DNA of 63,230 nt. Origin: Roseiflexus sp. Its GTDB lineage: Bacteria; Chloroflexota; Chloroflexia; Chloroflexales; Roseiflexaceae. Each line of letters starts with the position of its first letter. Position 1 is the first letter of the stretch. Made by a program: the position numbers and the translations under genes. Positions 9,024 to 18,531 of the stretch are shown here, piece by piece. The DNA is taken from the NCBI GenBank assembly GCA_017743475.1, contig JAGHYV010000016.1:1-63230 (forward strand). The letters are read 5' to 3'. The notes below the pieces were generated by a model. It did no database searches and was not told where the DNA came from. It saw nothing but the letters and a program-made list of their open reading frames with translations.

Positions 9024-9338
9024 GGCTACACCTCTACTGGCGCAAACATGTGCACCCTTAACAATCCGTCCAACGAACGTGCATTTGTATGAGTTACTGT
9101 ATACGCAGACGCCATCTGAGCCTTCAGCTAACTTCTGTTTCACCGCAAAGTTGAGATCACGGCGGGGGTCCTCCCTCGCCAGTCTTTGGTCTCGCGCCAG
9201 ATCCAAATGGCGATACGACCATTGTGCAGCATGCCGCGATAGACCAGTAATGGACCTTACCCTCAACTCGTTCAAGCAAGGACAGCCAACACCCTATCCA
9301 CCGCGACGATCATCCCCACCAGCAGAAGCGCGTCCGGG
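9024..9338. other. Intergenic region upstream of mntA
   Basis: No gene is supported. The stretch separates the stop of the TPR gene from the start of mntA, both on the minus strand. An open frame runs through it in phase with the first part of mntA, but its composition is unlike protein. The mntA ribosome binding site lies at its left border. Confidence 0.5.
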
Positions 9339-10412
9339 TTACGCTTCAGACGGACCTTCAAGCCGTTCACGGCAGGCGGCGATCCCGGCTGCGCTTTCGG
9401 GGGAGGGATCGAGGGCGTGCGCGTGCATCAGCGCATCGCGCGCTTCGGCGTAGCGCCCCAGCATGTAGAGCGCCTTGCCGCGATTGAGCCAGTACACCGC
9501 TTTCACTGTCGAAACCGGCGCCGCCAGATCGATGGCGCGCTCGAAACACTGGAGCGCTGCTTCCAGACGCCCCAACTCCATCAGCAGCGAACCCTTGTTG
9601 TTCCACATACCGGCACTCTCCGGTTCCAGCGCCAACGCCCGGTCGTAGCTGGCGAGCGCCTCATCGAAACGACCGAGGTCAGTCAGCGCCATTGCACGCC
9701 AGAGCCAGGCGCTCTGATTGGCGTCCCACGCTGCGATCGCCGCCTCGAAACGCTCCAGAGCCTCCTGGGGACGCCCCTGACGCAGCAAGATCTGCCCCTG
9801 ATCGCAGAGCATGCGGCTTTCCCGCTCAACGCTTGCACGCTTATCTGCCGCAGCGTGTCCACCTTCAAGCATGTGCGTCACCTGATCACGCAGACGGTCC
9901 TCGGTCATCTGCAACCGCCGCTCGTCGTCAACCCATCCGGCATCGGCGATCAGGCGCCGCGCCTGTTCGCAGATCAACAGGGCGGTTTCGAGCGACTCGT
10001 AGTTGCCTAACACGCGCGCAACGTCGGCAAGCCAGAAGGCAAACGATACAATCGCACGACGAGCAACGGAACGTTCGCTACTTGCCAGCTCACCAGCACG
10101 GGTATAGGCGGCAACTGCTTTAGCGGCATAGGTCTGACTAAGCGTATTACCCTGAACAACCAGACGCGCACACAGATCACCAATTGCAAAGTAATCATTC
10201 GCCTGCGGCGGGCGGCGCGAGCGCGCAGCGCGCCCCAGAGCGCGCACCTCCGGGTTCGCGTCATTGGCGAATGCATCAAATGTGCCACTCAGGTCACGGA
10301 ATACGGTTAGCAGTTGCGCCCATAGACCAATCGGCTCTTCGCGAACATGCTCTGTCAATGTGCGACCAGTCTGAGGCGGGGGTGGAATGTTGGGATCAAG
10401 AGGTGCAGTCAT
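9339..10412 (-). CDS. TPR-repeat protein
   Basis: The 357-residue soluble protein has a Pro-rich N-terminus, an alpha-helical middle part, and at least three clear tetratricopeptide repeats in the C-terminal half: GQILLRQGRPQEALERFEAA, ALTDLGRFDEALASYDRALA and GSLLMELGRLEAALQCFERA, with a further one around ALYMLGRYAEARDALMHA. TPR arrays bind partner proteins; no partner is evident. An AGAGG lies just before the ATG. It begins 80 bases after the end of the ECF ATPase gene on the same strand and may be the last gene of that transcript. Confidence 0.85.
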   Translation of the reverse strand: MTAPLDPNIPPPPQTGRTLTEHVREEPIGLWAQLLTVFRDLSGTFDAFANDANPEVRALGRAARSRRPPQANDYFAIGDLCARLVVQGNTLSQTYAAKAVAAYTRAGELASSERSVARRAIVSFAFWLADVARVLGNYESLETALLICEQARRLIADAGWVDDERRLQMTEDRLRDQVTHMLEGGHAAADKRASVERESRMLCDQGQILLRQGRPQEALERFEAAIAAWDANQSAWLWRAMALTDLGRFDEALASYDRALALEPESAGMWNNKGSLLMELGRLEAALQCFERAIDLAAPVSTVKAVYWLNRGKALYMLGRYAEARDALMHAHALDPSPESAAGIAACRERLEGPSEA

Positions 10413-10492
10413 ACACGCCTCTCTGCGTTACAGATCGTGGGAGAATTGTACACTATTCTTGCTCGTGGTGAAACTGCCGACGTGACAGATTG

Positions 10493-12226
10493 TTATACGT
10501 TGACGTAGCGCAGACGCAACTCAATTGGCAAACCGACGTCGGCGCGAAGCGCTGCTGCTTCTGTGTAATCCAGCCTGGCGAAATGGGTATCGAGCGCAAC
10601 TCGACCATCACGCAGCAGAATGACGCGATCCAGCGTTTCGTAGCAAAAATCGAGATCATGGCTCACGATTAGGACACTCCGCTGCCGCTGCGCAAGATCG
10701 GCGATAAGACGCGCCAGGAGCGCAATGGCGGCATTGTCCAGCCCGGCTGTCGGCTCATCGAGCGCCAGCAGTGGCGTATCCATCGCCAGCACTGCTGCAA
10801 TCGCAACCAGACGACGGCGGGCAGGCGGCAGGTCATACGGATGTTCATCAATGACATCCCACAGTTCCAGCGCATCGATGGCTGCTTCTGTCAGGGCATC
10901 GATGCGGTCAGGCGCAAAGCCCAGATTACGCGGTCCGAAACGAATCTCTTCACGCACGGTGCGGGCGAAGAGTTGATTACGCACATCTTGAAAGACGATC
11001 CCGACATGTCGGGCGCAACGCGCCACTGTTGTTGTGCGCGTGTCCACGCCTCCAACCAACACGCGACCGTGCGACGGACGCAGCAAACCGTTCAGATGGC
11101 GCATCAGGGTGCTTTTGCCCGCGCCATTCCGACCGACCAGCGCAATGCGTTCGCCGCGTCGCACCGTGAGCGACACGTCATGCAACGCCTCAACGCCATT
11201 CGGATATGTGAACCCAACCTTATCGAGCACAACGATTGGATTGGCTTCCGTAGTACGAACTGGCATCGTTGGATTGCGCACGCCTGCGGTATTGTTCGTT
11301 GGACGGATTACCGGTGAATCTGCAGCGCCATCCTCATGGGCGATATGTCGTTCATCTACCGTATTATCACACAAACCTTCAACCAGATCGGCGAGTGTGA
11401 TCGGCAGCGGACGCTCTGGCGGCCAGCGACCTTCAGTGCGCGCACGAGCAGCAATCCGTGTCGGTCGAGGCCACCCGATATCAACCTCGCACAGGCGTGG
11501 ATCGGTCAACACGTCAACCGGTGCACCGTCAGCAATGATCGTCCCCTGATCCAGCGCCACCACCCGATCCGCCACGTCGGCAACCCATTCAAGGCGATGC
11601 TCAGCCACCAGAATCGTGATGCCCTGCTGAGCCAGCGAACGAAGCACGGCGCTCAATTCCATCATCGCGGGCGGGTCGAGCTGCATCGTTGGTTCATCGA
11701 GCACTAGAACCGGCGGACGCATCGCCAGCGCGGCGGCAATAACCATGCGCTGCTGTTGACCGCCGGAGAGCGCATAGGGTGAACGATCGCGCAACTGCTC
11801 AATACCAAGCGCGCGGAGCGCCCATTCAACACGCTCGATCATCTCGAGGCGCGGCACTCCCAGGTTTTCCAGACCAAACCCTACCTCATCATACACGGTG
11901 AACCGCGCGCCGGATATCTGACTGAAGGCATTACTGCCAACCAGCGCGACATGGCGTACCAGTTCGGCGATCGGGTGATCGGCAATCGACACGCCATCAA
12001 CGATCACATCACCGCTGAGCCGCCCTCGAAAGAAATGCGGCACAAACCCGGCACATAGCGCACAGAGCGTGCTTTTGCCTGCCCCTGCCTTGCCGATGAT
12101 TGCACAGATCTGACCGGCAGGCACAGCCAGTGTGACTGCGCGCAGGGCCGGTCGGGAAGCGCCAGCATAGGTAAACGTGGCGTCGCGCAGCATGATGATC
12201 GGATCTGATGGAGAGAAGTTTGGCAT
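10493..12226 (-). CDS. ECF transporter double ATPase (fused EcfA-EcfA')
   Basis: Two ABC ATPase modules are fused in one chain. The first has Walker A GKAGAGKST, signature LSGGQQQR, Walker B VLVLDEP and the H-loop AEHR. The second has GRNGAGKST, Walker B LLALDEP and H-loop SHD, but its signature block is LPPARRR instead of LSGG. The linker is about 90 residues. Such pairs energise energy-coupling-factor importers together with EcfT and an S component, both encoded upstream on the same strand. I use the ATG at 12226; a GTG at 12253 is also possible, and neither has a strong ribosome binding site. Confidence 0.88.
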   Translation of the reverse strand: MPNFSPSDPIIMLRDATFTYAGASRPALRAVTLAVPAGQICAIIGKAGAGKSTLCALCAGFVPHFFRGRLSGDVIVDGVSIADHPIAELVRHVALVGSNAFSQISGARFTVYDEVGFGLENLGVPRLEMIERVEWALRALGIEQLRDRSPYALSGGQQQRMVIAAALAMRPPVLVLDEPTMQLDPPAMMELSAVLRSLAQQGITILVAEHRLEWVADVADRVVALDQGTIIADGAPVDVLTDPRLCEVDIGWPRPTRIAARARTEGRWPPERPLPITLADLVEGLCDNTVDERHIAHEDGAADSPVIRPTNNTAGVRNPTMPVRTTEANPIVVLDKVGFTYPNGVEALHDVSLTVRRGERIALVGRNGAGKSTLMRHLNGLLRPSHGRVLVGGVDTRTTTVARCARHVGIVFQDVRNQLFARTVREEIRFGPRNLGFAPDRIDALTEAAIDALELWDVIDEHPYDLPPARRRLVAIAAVLAMDTPLLALDEPTAGLDNAAIALLARLIADLAQRQRSVLIVSHDLDFCYETLDRVILLRDGRVALDTHFARLDYTEAAALRADVGLPIELRLRYVNV

Positions 12227-12261
12227 ACACGAATCTGTTGCAGCAACTATCACATCGAACG

Positions 12262-13815
12262 CTACTGCACTATCTCACAACGCACATAGATCACCATGCG
12301 GTCTTCGCGAAACGCCTCGCACCAACCAGGCGTATTCGACAACAGGCGCGCCAGAGCTTCCTGATTATGGAGATCGAGAAGCAGATGCGAAATATCCCAG
12401 CGGTTGATCACATCGAGGCTCTGACGATCACCGCGTGCAATTGCAAAGTACTCCTCCCAGACTTTTGCGGGAAACAATTCAACCCGCAGATCGGCAAAGA
12501 CCTGCTTTTCCGGCAACCTCCAGATAGTGTAACTGGAAAATGACATATCCGTCCAGAAGCGACCGGGAAAACTACGCTGCGCCAGCCACTCTGACGCAGC
12601 GACCGGTGTGTTGCTGTCAAGGAGCAAGCGATACGGACCAGCAGTTGCAAAGTTTGCTTCTGCCGCAGGACCCAGATAGCGAATGGGCATAAACCAGGGC
12701 AACGTGGTGATGACCAGAACGATCAAACCTGCGACAATGCTCATCGTTGCTATAGGCGACACTGACAAACGTTTGCGCACCGGTACAAGCACGGCAATAC
12801 GCTCTGCCAGGAGTGGTGTCAGAAACAGTGCAAACCACATCACGTAGCGGATGCCATCAAAGCAGAGCCAGGACAGTCCGCAATACCAGAGCAGATCACT
12901 GCCGGATGGACGACGCCTGCCCACTGCCATGAGCGTTGCTATCAGTAACACCAGAAAGAAAAACCAGAAGCCAGCATTCCGCAGATCGAGATTGGCCACC
13001 GGCGGTTGCCATTCAATGAACCACCGTTGCAGCGACTCGTTTGCAAGCATCATGCGCACATAGTTATAAATATCCCAGCCCAGCGGATTGAGCAGGGTTG
13101 CCGTGATTACTGACAACAAGGTCACGGTCAGCATACGCACCTGCTCCCGGCGCGGGCGATCAATATCGTTACGCAGCGTATCAAGCAGCGTCCCCAGCCA
13201 AGACAAACCTATCAGCGCTGGCGCAAGCACGAATGAACCATGCATGTTGACCCAGAGGAGTGTAAGTGCGGGCAGAGCCATTAACCAGCGACTACTCAGG
13301 CGACCAGCCAGATATTCTCCTAGAATGACAATGGATGCACTCCCCGGTAGCAATGCCAGCGTTTGTGGGCGCAGCGTCCAGTTGCCCCATCCAGCCATCA
13401 TTGCACAGAACAGCGCAAGACCGACGGCCATGCCGTTCATACTGCGACGCAAGGCATGCCACGCAACCAATCCATAACTTATAACAACGGCGAGGGTGCG
13501 ACTGAGGGAGAGCAACGGCTCACGCCCTAACTGATAGAGCGCATACAGGAGTATTTCACTCAACCAGCTCTGATAGACATACGGGGTATCTGCGGGCAGC
13601 GAGTACGCCCAGCGATTTGTCGTCAGCAAGGAGCGTTCTTCGACCATTGTGCGCCCTGCAGCCATATGCCACCAGAGATCATTGGCAGGCAGTGGCGCCA
13701 GACTCAGAAAAAGCCAGATCAATCCCAACGATGCCAGTATCCAAATATGATCCAGACTCAGACGCAAACCGAATATGCGTTGCCATAACCGCCCGTGTTC
13801 AAACAGCAATCCCAT
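12262..13815 (-). CDS. Polytopic membrane protein, glycosyltransferase-C-like, function unknown
   Basis: The 517-residue protein has about ten to twelve membrane helices and a C-terminal extracytoplasmic part of about 120 residues. The first loop carries APLPANDLWWHMAAGR, an acidic and aromatic loop reminiscent of GT-C (PMT/ArnT-like) glycosyltransferases, and further loops contain RPQTLAL and LLWVNMHGSF. I cannot assign a substrate. It lies six bases after EcfT and nine before the ECF ATPase frame, so it is embedded in the transporter operon. It could be an unrelated passenger, or part of a system that uses the imported compound. Confidence 0.7.
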   Translation of the reverse strand: MGLLFEHGRLWQRIFGLRLSLDHIWILASLGLIWLFLSLAPLPANDLWWHMAAGRTMVEERSLLTTNRWAYSLPADTPYVYQSWLSEILLYALYQLGREPLLSLSRTLAVVISYGLVAWHALRRSMNGMAVGLALFCAMMAGWGNWTLRPQTLALLPGSASIVILGEYLAGRLSSRWLMALPALTLLWVNMHGSFVLAPALIGLSWLGTLLDTLRNDIDRPRREQVRMLTVTLLSVITATLLNPLGWDIYNYVRMMLANESLQRWFIEWQPPVANLDLRNAGFWFFFLVLLIATLMAVGRRRPSGSDLLWYCGLSWLCFDGIRYVMWFALFLTPLLAERIAVLVPVRKRLSVSPIATMSIVAGLIVLVITTLPWFMPIRYLGPAAEANFATAGPYRLLLDSNTPVAASEWLAQRSFPGRFWTDMSFSSYTIWRLPEKQVFADLRVELFPAKVWEEYFAIARGDRQSLDVINRWDISHLLLDLHNQEALARLLSNTPGWCEAFREDRMVIYVRCEIVQ

Positions 13816-13821
13816 AGACAG

Positions 13822-14604
13822 TCATCCCAAAACCGCTGCAACCACACGCCACACCACAAGCGTTCCCAGCATCCCCAGCAGCACCATCCGTGAAATGCGT
13901 TCCACTGGCGGATCGGGAATATCACGGATCCAGGTCTTGGGTCCGGGAGCATTGAACGCGCGCGACTCGATGGCGATTGCACGTTCCTCTGCTTCGATTA
14001 GTGCGCCGACGATTAATGGACTGACCAGCGGAACAACCCCGCGGATGCGTTGCAGCATACTGCCCTCGGTTTCCAGCCCACGCGCCCGCTGCGCTTCAGC
14101 CACACCCACGGCGCGCTCGATAATCGCCGGAATAAGTTGCAGCGCCACCAGCAAGATATACCCGACCGAACGCGGCATGCCACTTTGCGTGAGTGCCTGT
14201 ACCAGCACACCCGGATGCGTGGTTTGGAATAACAACAACGGCGCCCCGACGACAATCAGCAGCCGACTACCGGTATTGAGTGCAAACTCAAGCCCGGCGC
14301 GACGAAACAGCAGCGGCCCGACCGCAACCGTCGTCGGATCGGGACTGGGAAAGAATAACCCCTGAACCAGCACGAGCGAGATTAGCACCGGCAGCAACGT
14401 CTTCAGCAGGACCTCCAGGAATCGCCACCCAACCGCCGATGCGAACGCCAGGGGAAGTAGGGTTCCAATCAGTAGTGCAATCCCTGTCAGCGGCGCGGGA
14501 AGCAGGAACGTTGCACCAACCAAGAGCACTACGCCGGTTCCTTTCGTCAGCGGGTTCCGGCGCTGGAGAAAACCGGCGCGATCAATGAAAAGACCGGTGC
14601 GGTG
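13822..14604 (-). CDS. ECF transporter transmembrane component EcfT
   Basis: The 260-residue membrane protein has the two coupling-helix signatures of EcfT, AEAQRARGLE and EEERAIAIESRAF-like (IEAEERAIAIESRAF), which contact the ATPases. Membrane helices precede and follow them. It links the S component to the ATPase pair. The frame is open upstream into the S gene; I start at the ATG at 14604 (MHRTGLF), 14 bases after the S-component stop, as this gives a normal N-terminus. The ribosome binding site is poor, so coupling to the upstream gene is likely. Confidence 0.88.
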   Translation of the reverse strand, partial: HRTGLFIDRAGFLQRRNPLTKGTGVVLLVGATFLLPAPLTGIALLIGTLLPLAFASAVGWRFLEVLLKTLLPVLISLVLVQGLFFPSPDPTTVAVGPLLFRRAGLEFALNTGSRLLIVVGAPLLLFQTTHPGVLVQALTQSGMPRSVGYILLVALQLIPAIIERAVGVAEAQRARGLETEGSMLQRIRGVVPLVSPLIVGALIEAEERAIAIESRAFNAPGPKTWIRDIPDPPVERISRMVLLGMLGTLVVWRVVAAVLG

Positions 14605-14618
14605 CATGGAATCGAAAA

Positions 14619-15215
14619 CTACTGTTGCGGGATATTGCTGAATCGTGCCAGCAACCGTTTGGGCAACGCGCTGATGATTGCCCACACGACAAGGTACGTG
14701 ATAGTTTTGTCAAGCGGATCGGAAACAGCGCCCTGGGCAAACGACGCACCCAGCACACTTGCACCAAGGCTCTGGAACATGGCTACCAGCACATCCGTGC
14801 CCCCGCCAGTCACACCGCCAAACACATATGTTGCAATCGGCGCCGAGATCGCCGCTGCCACAATTCCGGTCAGCACCCCGAAGAGCGCCATTTTCCACCA
14901 TGACTGCGCAGCGCCATACTGCCCGGCATACCCGGCGATCAAGCCGATCACTGCTGCAACCGCGGCAAATGGCAATGCAGCTGGTGCCAGCGTCAATCCC
15001 CAAATAATATTGGCGAGCAAACCGGTGATTGCTCCCGCAAGCGGTCCCAGCAGAATCCCCACTAGTACGGTGCCGATCGAATCGAGATAGATCGGCAGCT
15101 TCAGAACACTCTGCACCAGCTGGCCCAATGCTACGTTAATCGCAATCGCAATCGGGATCAATGCTAGCGCAGTGCTGCTCAATCCGCCACGCCGCGATGT
15201 TGTTGAGGTAGCCAT
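14619..15215 (-). CDS. ECF transporter substrate-binding S component
   Basis: The 198-residue, six-helix membrane protein has the S-component style: a basic N-terminus, an Ala-rich helix 1, and YLDSIGTVLVGILLGPLAG followed by ITGLLANIIWGL. The substrate is not known; S components bind vitamins, nucleobases or metals, and nothing in the neighbourhood names it. The start at 15215 is set by GAGGAG upstream; the frame is open 39 codons further, but those codons run through the promoter. It is the first gene of the operon S-T-membrane protein-ATPase. Confidence 0.85.
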   Translation of the reverse strand: MATSTTSRRGGLSSTALALIPIAIAINVALGQLVQSVLKLPIYLDSIGTVLVGILLGPLAGAITGLLANIIWGLTLAPAALPFAAVAAVIGLIAGYAGQYGAAQSWWKMALFGVLTGIVAAAISAPIATYVFGGVTGGGTDVLVAMFQSLGASVLGASFAQGAVSDPLDKTITYLVVWAIISALPKRLLARFSNIPQQ

Positions 15216-15292
15216 TGTCTCCTCACTTTGTTTCAAATGCTGCTTATTTTCACGCCGTGCCATAGGGTGTGTTGTCAATCTGACACTAAAAC

Positions 15293-15320
15293 AGTATAGC
15301 ACATCGCTTTCAAGCGTCAA
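15293..15320 (-). promoter_or_regulatory. Sigma70-type promoter of the ECF operon
   Basis: On the minus strand TTGACG (15315-15320) and TATACT (15293-15298) are 16 bases apart, about 80 bases before the S-component start. The short leader shows no riboswitch that I recognise. Confidence 0.7.
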
Positions 15321-16396
15321 CTGACCATGCATGCGCAGATTTCCTGCAATACTGTGATGGCGCCACCGACGAATGCATCTTTGAGCAACTGTTCACATCT
15401 GGGTAACACACACTCCTGGACGCGGGGGCGACCCGCCCTCGCCGCGTTTACGATAAGATGCCCCTGCTCCCCGAAGAGGTGCGAACGCTTACACGCAGTA
15501 ACAAGGTCATCTCTTTGCAGCGGCGTAGTGGACGCAACGCGCGATTGATGGAAAACTCCGTGCACCTGGCATCTCAGCGGCTTGTTTTTGCAGAGGGATC
15601 ACCCTTCTGGCGCCTATTGAACCTGTGCTATGATGGGCGGCATATCATACTGGTTCCATTACATACCGAGAAGTCGGCTCTATTCGTCCAGGGAGGTTGG
15701 GAAGGTCACGAGCCAAAGCAGTGCATCGATATTTTTTGCGCCACTGCTGCGTGCCGAAGGGTCCGAGATCACGATCAGCGATACGCTCGATTTGCACCTT
15801 GACTGTGAACGTATGCACTCCTATAGCCCTATCGTTCAGGTCTACACTATGGCGACGATCACGCAAAAGGGGCTTCTGGATGCGATCGCAAGCGGGGTCG
15901 GATTCGCCGGATGGCAAGGCGGTATGGCTGACACATTCTGCCAGAGCTTCTATTGTAGAAGCAGAAAAGATCGCTGCGTTGAATGGCAAGGCGGTATGGC
16001 TGACACATTCCGCCGGAGCACCGACCGTCAGTTCATTGGTCGGCGGTCAGTAGGTCGCGCACCCTGGCAATATCATCTATATGGTGAACATCACTAACTC
16101 CAGTTACCCTATTACTTCCGGATTGAACGATTTTCGCATGCACTCCAAGCAGCACTACATGCACGTCGATCCGGCAACCATGTGCTGAACGACAACGTTC
16201 AGCGGTGGGCACTGCCCCTGGATCGCAGGCGTGGTCATGCTAGTGGTCTGAACAAAGATATGGGGGATAAGGTCGTGTCGCGTACCGCTCACTCGGTCAC
16301 GTGACACGCAATTTCGACGTACTTGAAGCGCGCGAACTGGTGCGGCGTGGTATGCTCTGGGCAAGCCAGGTTACAGATTGAATGCGAGGAGTCATC
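15321..16396. other. Decayed region without an intact gene
   Basis: About 1.1 kb holds only broken frames. Around 15880-16054 one frame reads like the serine-nucleophile region of an alpha/beta hydrolase ([13 protein letters not shown]), duplicated by a 72-bp tandem repeat and ending in a stop. Other pieces cannot be joined into a gene. A TGGTATGCT extended -10-like sequence lies near 16350, upstream of the oxidoreductase gene. The stretch is probably an old pseudogene area. Confidence 0.5.
15911..16054. repeat. 72-bp tandem duplication in a decayed hydrolase-like frame
   Basis: The sequence from 15911 repeats from 15983. The first 28 bases of each copy are identical, and the rest diverges. 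In one frame each copy reads [10 protein letters not shown] followed by a short variable part. The period is a whole number of codons (24). Confidence 0.75.
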
Positions 16397-17506
16397 ATGA
16401 TGATCGCTCCTGTCTGCGTTGGCATCATCGGCTGTGGGAATATTAGCGGCATCTATCTGGAAAACAGCAAAATCTTCGACGCGATCAATGTTGTTGCGGT
16501 CGCGGACATCGACCCGGATCGGGCACAGGATCGCGCAACACAGTACGGGATCCCGAAAGCGTGCAGCGTTGAGGAATTGCTCGCCGATCTCGACATCGAT
16601 CTGGTCATCAACCTGACCACACCTGACGCCCACGGACCTGTGGCGCAGGCGGCTCTGAACGCCGGCAAGCATGTCTACAACGAAAAACCGCTTGCCGTCA
16701 CGCGCGACGAAGCCTGCGCGCTGATCGATCTCGCTGCGCAGAAAGGCTTGCGTGTCGGGTGCGCTCCCGATACGTTCCTCGGCGGTGGATTGCAAACCTG
16801 TCGCAAGTTGATCGACGATGGCTGGATTGGAGAGCCAGTCGGAGCAACTGCGTTCATGATGAGTCGTGGTCCCGAAAGCTGGCACTCAAACCCGACCTTC
16901 TTCTACCAGCCTGGCGGCGGTCCGATGTTCGATATGGGTCCCTACTACCTTACTGCCCTATGCGTGTTGCTTGGTCCAGTGCAGCGTGTGACCGGATCGG
17001 CGCGCATTTCCTTCGCTGAACGAACAATCACCAATGAGTACAACTATGGCGAAAAGATCCAGGTCAACACTCCCACGTATGTCGTTGGTACACTCGATTT
17101 TGCTTCTGGCGTGATCGCAACAATCATTACCAGTTTCGATGTCTGGGCATCGCAACTACCACGCATCGAGATCTACGGTTCGCACGGCACACTGAGCGTA
17201 CCAGATCCGAACACCTTCGACGGACCGGTGTGGTTGCGCCGGGCAGGTGCACGTGAATGGTCATCCATCCCGCTGACGCACGGTTTCACTCGCAACAGTC
17301 GCGGTATCGGCGTAGCTGATATGGCAACTGCAATCCGTTTGGGTCGACCACACCGTGCCTCCAGTGAACTGGCGTACCACGTGCTCGACATTATGCACGC
17401 CATTCACGAAGCCTCTCGTGAGGGGCGTCACATCACCCTGCATAGCACGATGACCCGTCCGGCGCCGCTGCCGATCGGTCTTGGCGAACGGGGCATAGAC
17501 GCATAG
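16397..17506 (+). CDS. Gfo/Idh/MocA-family NAD(P)-dependent oxidoreductase
   Basis: The 369-residue protein has an N-terminal Rossmann fold with [10 protein letters not shown], an aspartate at the end of strand 2 (VADIDPDRA), and the family's NEKPLAVT motif with the catalytic lysine. The C-terminal GFO_IDH_MocA domain follows, with [16 protein letters not shown]. Members oxidise or reduce sugars and cyclitols; the substrate is not evident. GAGGAG lies just before two consecutive ATGs at 16397/16400, favouring this start over the ATG at 16382. It is followed 11 bases later by a ruined PfkB sugar kinase, so the two were once a sugar-processing pair. Confidence 0.92.
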   Translation: MMIAPVCVGIIGCGNISGIYLENSKIFDAINVVAVADIDPDRAQDRATQYGIPKACSVEELLADLDIDLVINLTTPDAHGPVAQAALNAGKHVYNEKPLAVTRDEACALIDLAAQKGLRVGCAPDTFLGGGLQTCRKLIDDGWIGEPVGATAFMMSRGPESWHSNPTFFYQPGGGPMFDMGPYYLTALCVLLGPVQRVTGSARISFAERTITNEYNYGEKIQVNTPTYVVGTLDFASGVIATIITSFDVWASQLPRIEIYGSHGTLSVPDPNTFDGPVWLRRAGAREWSSIPLTHGFTRNSRGIGVADMATAIRLGRPHRASSELAYHVLDIMHAIHEASREGRHITLHSTMTRPAPLPIGLGERGIDA

Positions 17507-17517
17507 AGGAGAAGCCT

Positions 17518-18494
17518 ATGATCGACGTTGTCTCGATGGGTGAACTGCTGGTGGAGTTTGTGGCGATCGTCCCAAATATGCCGCTCGCCGACGTGCCTGG
17601 CCTTATCAAGGCATCCGGCGGTGCTCCCACGAATGTTGCCGTCGGTCTGCAACGCTGGAACTCCAGGCGCGCTGCGTCGGCAAGGTCGGTGACGATCCGT
17701 TTGGCATGATGTATCTGCGCGACAGCCTGGCGCGCGAAGGGGTCGATACGCGCTTCCTGCTGGTCGACTGCACCGTGCGCACGACCGCTGTCTTTGCTGC
17801 GGTATGGGACGATGGACGCAAGGATCTCTGCTTCTACCGCAGCCCCGGCGCCGATATGCTCCTCTCGCCGAATGAGATCGACGAGCGCATATTCGACGGC
17901 GCGCGCTGCTTCCACTTCGGTTCGATCAGGTTCATTGACGAACCATGTGCCTCAGCGCAGCGTCGCACGCTCGACATTGCCTGCGCGCAGGTTGATGATC
18001 ACCTGTGATCCTAACTATCGCCCAGCTCTCTGGTGCAATGCCAGCGTTGCACGCAGCGTCATCCAGGGACATACTCCAGTATTGCCATCTTGCCAAAATT
18101 AGTAAAAGAGGAGTAGGAAATCGCGACCGGCACGCGCGACCCTGATGCTGGAATTGCAGCAGTGCTGGCACGCGGCGTCGAACTGCTCGTGATCACATGG
18201 AGATTACGCGGCGCCATTGCGACCAATGGCGACTACCGTATCGAACTGGACCCACCAACAGTGCCGGTCGTGGAGACGACTGGCATAGGTTCCATAGCGG
18301 CAATGATCACACACCTACTGCCAGAACGTAAACGTCTTGGATCGGTGACGCGAGTTGATTGCGACATCGTGCGTGAGGCATCAACATCCGCCAATGCTGT
18401 CGGCGCGTTGACCTGCACCAAACCAGGGACGATCCCCGCATTGCTGACGCACGCCGAAGTCGAACAGTCCATGGCGCGGCAGGGGGAAGGTTGA
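17518..18494 (+). pseudogene. PfkB-family carbohydrate kinase, degraded
   Basis: A near full-length ribokinase/fructokinase can be followed across three frames: VVSMGELLVEFVA and SGGAPTNVAVGLQR at the start, VGDDPFGMMYLRDSLAREGV, then DPNYRPALW, then LDPPTVPVVETTG and a normal C-terminus. The frame breaks at about 17655, 17990, 18062 and 18105, and there is an in-frame TAG at 18114-18116. The catalytic motif normally reading GAGDAF is replaced by GIGSI and is two codons short, so the aspartate base is gone. The damage cannot be explained by one read error. It follows the oxidoreductase at 11 bases. Confidence 0.9.
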
Positions 18495-18531
18495 ACGTTG
18501 CACGTGAAGACGGTGCAGCGCAACGTCTCTT

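Noticed and set aside
15630-16097. 155-codon frame on the plus strand
   Set aside because: It uses a different frame from the hydrolase-like one and is only long because of the 72-bp duplication.
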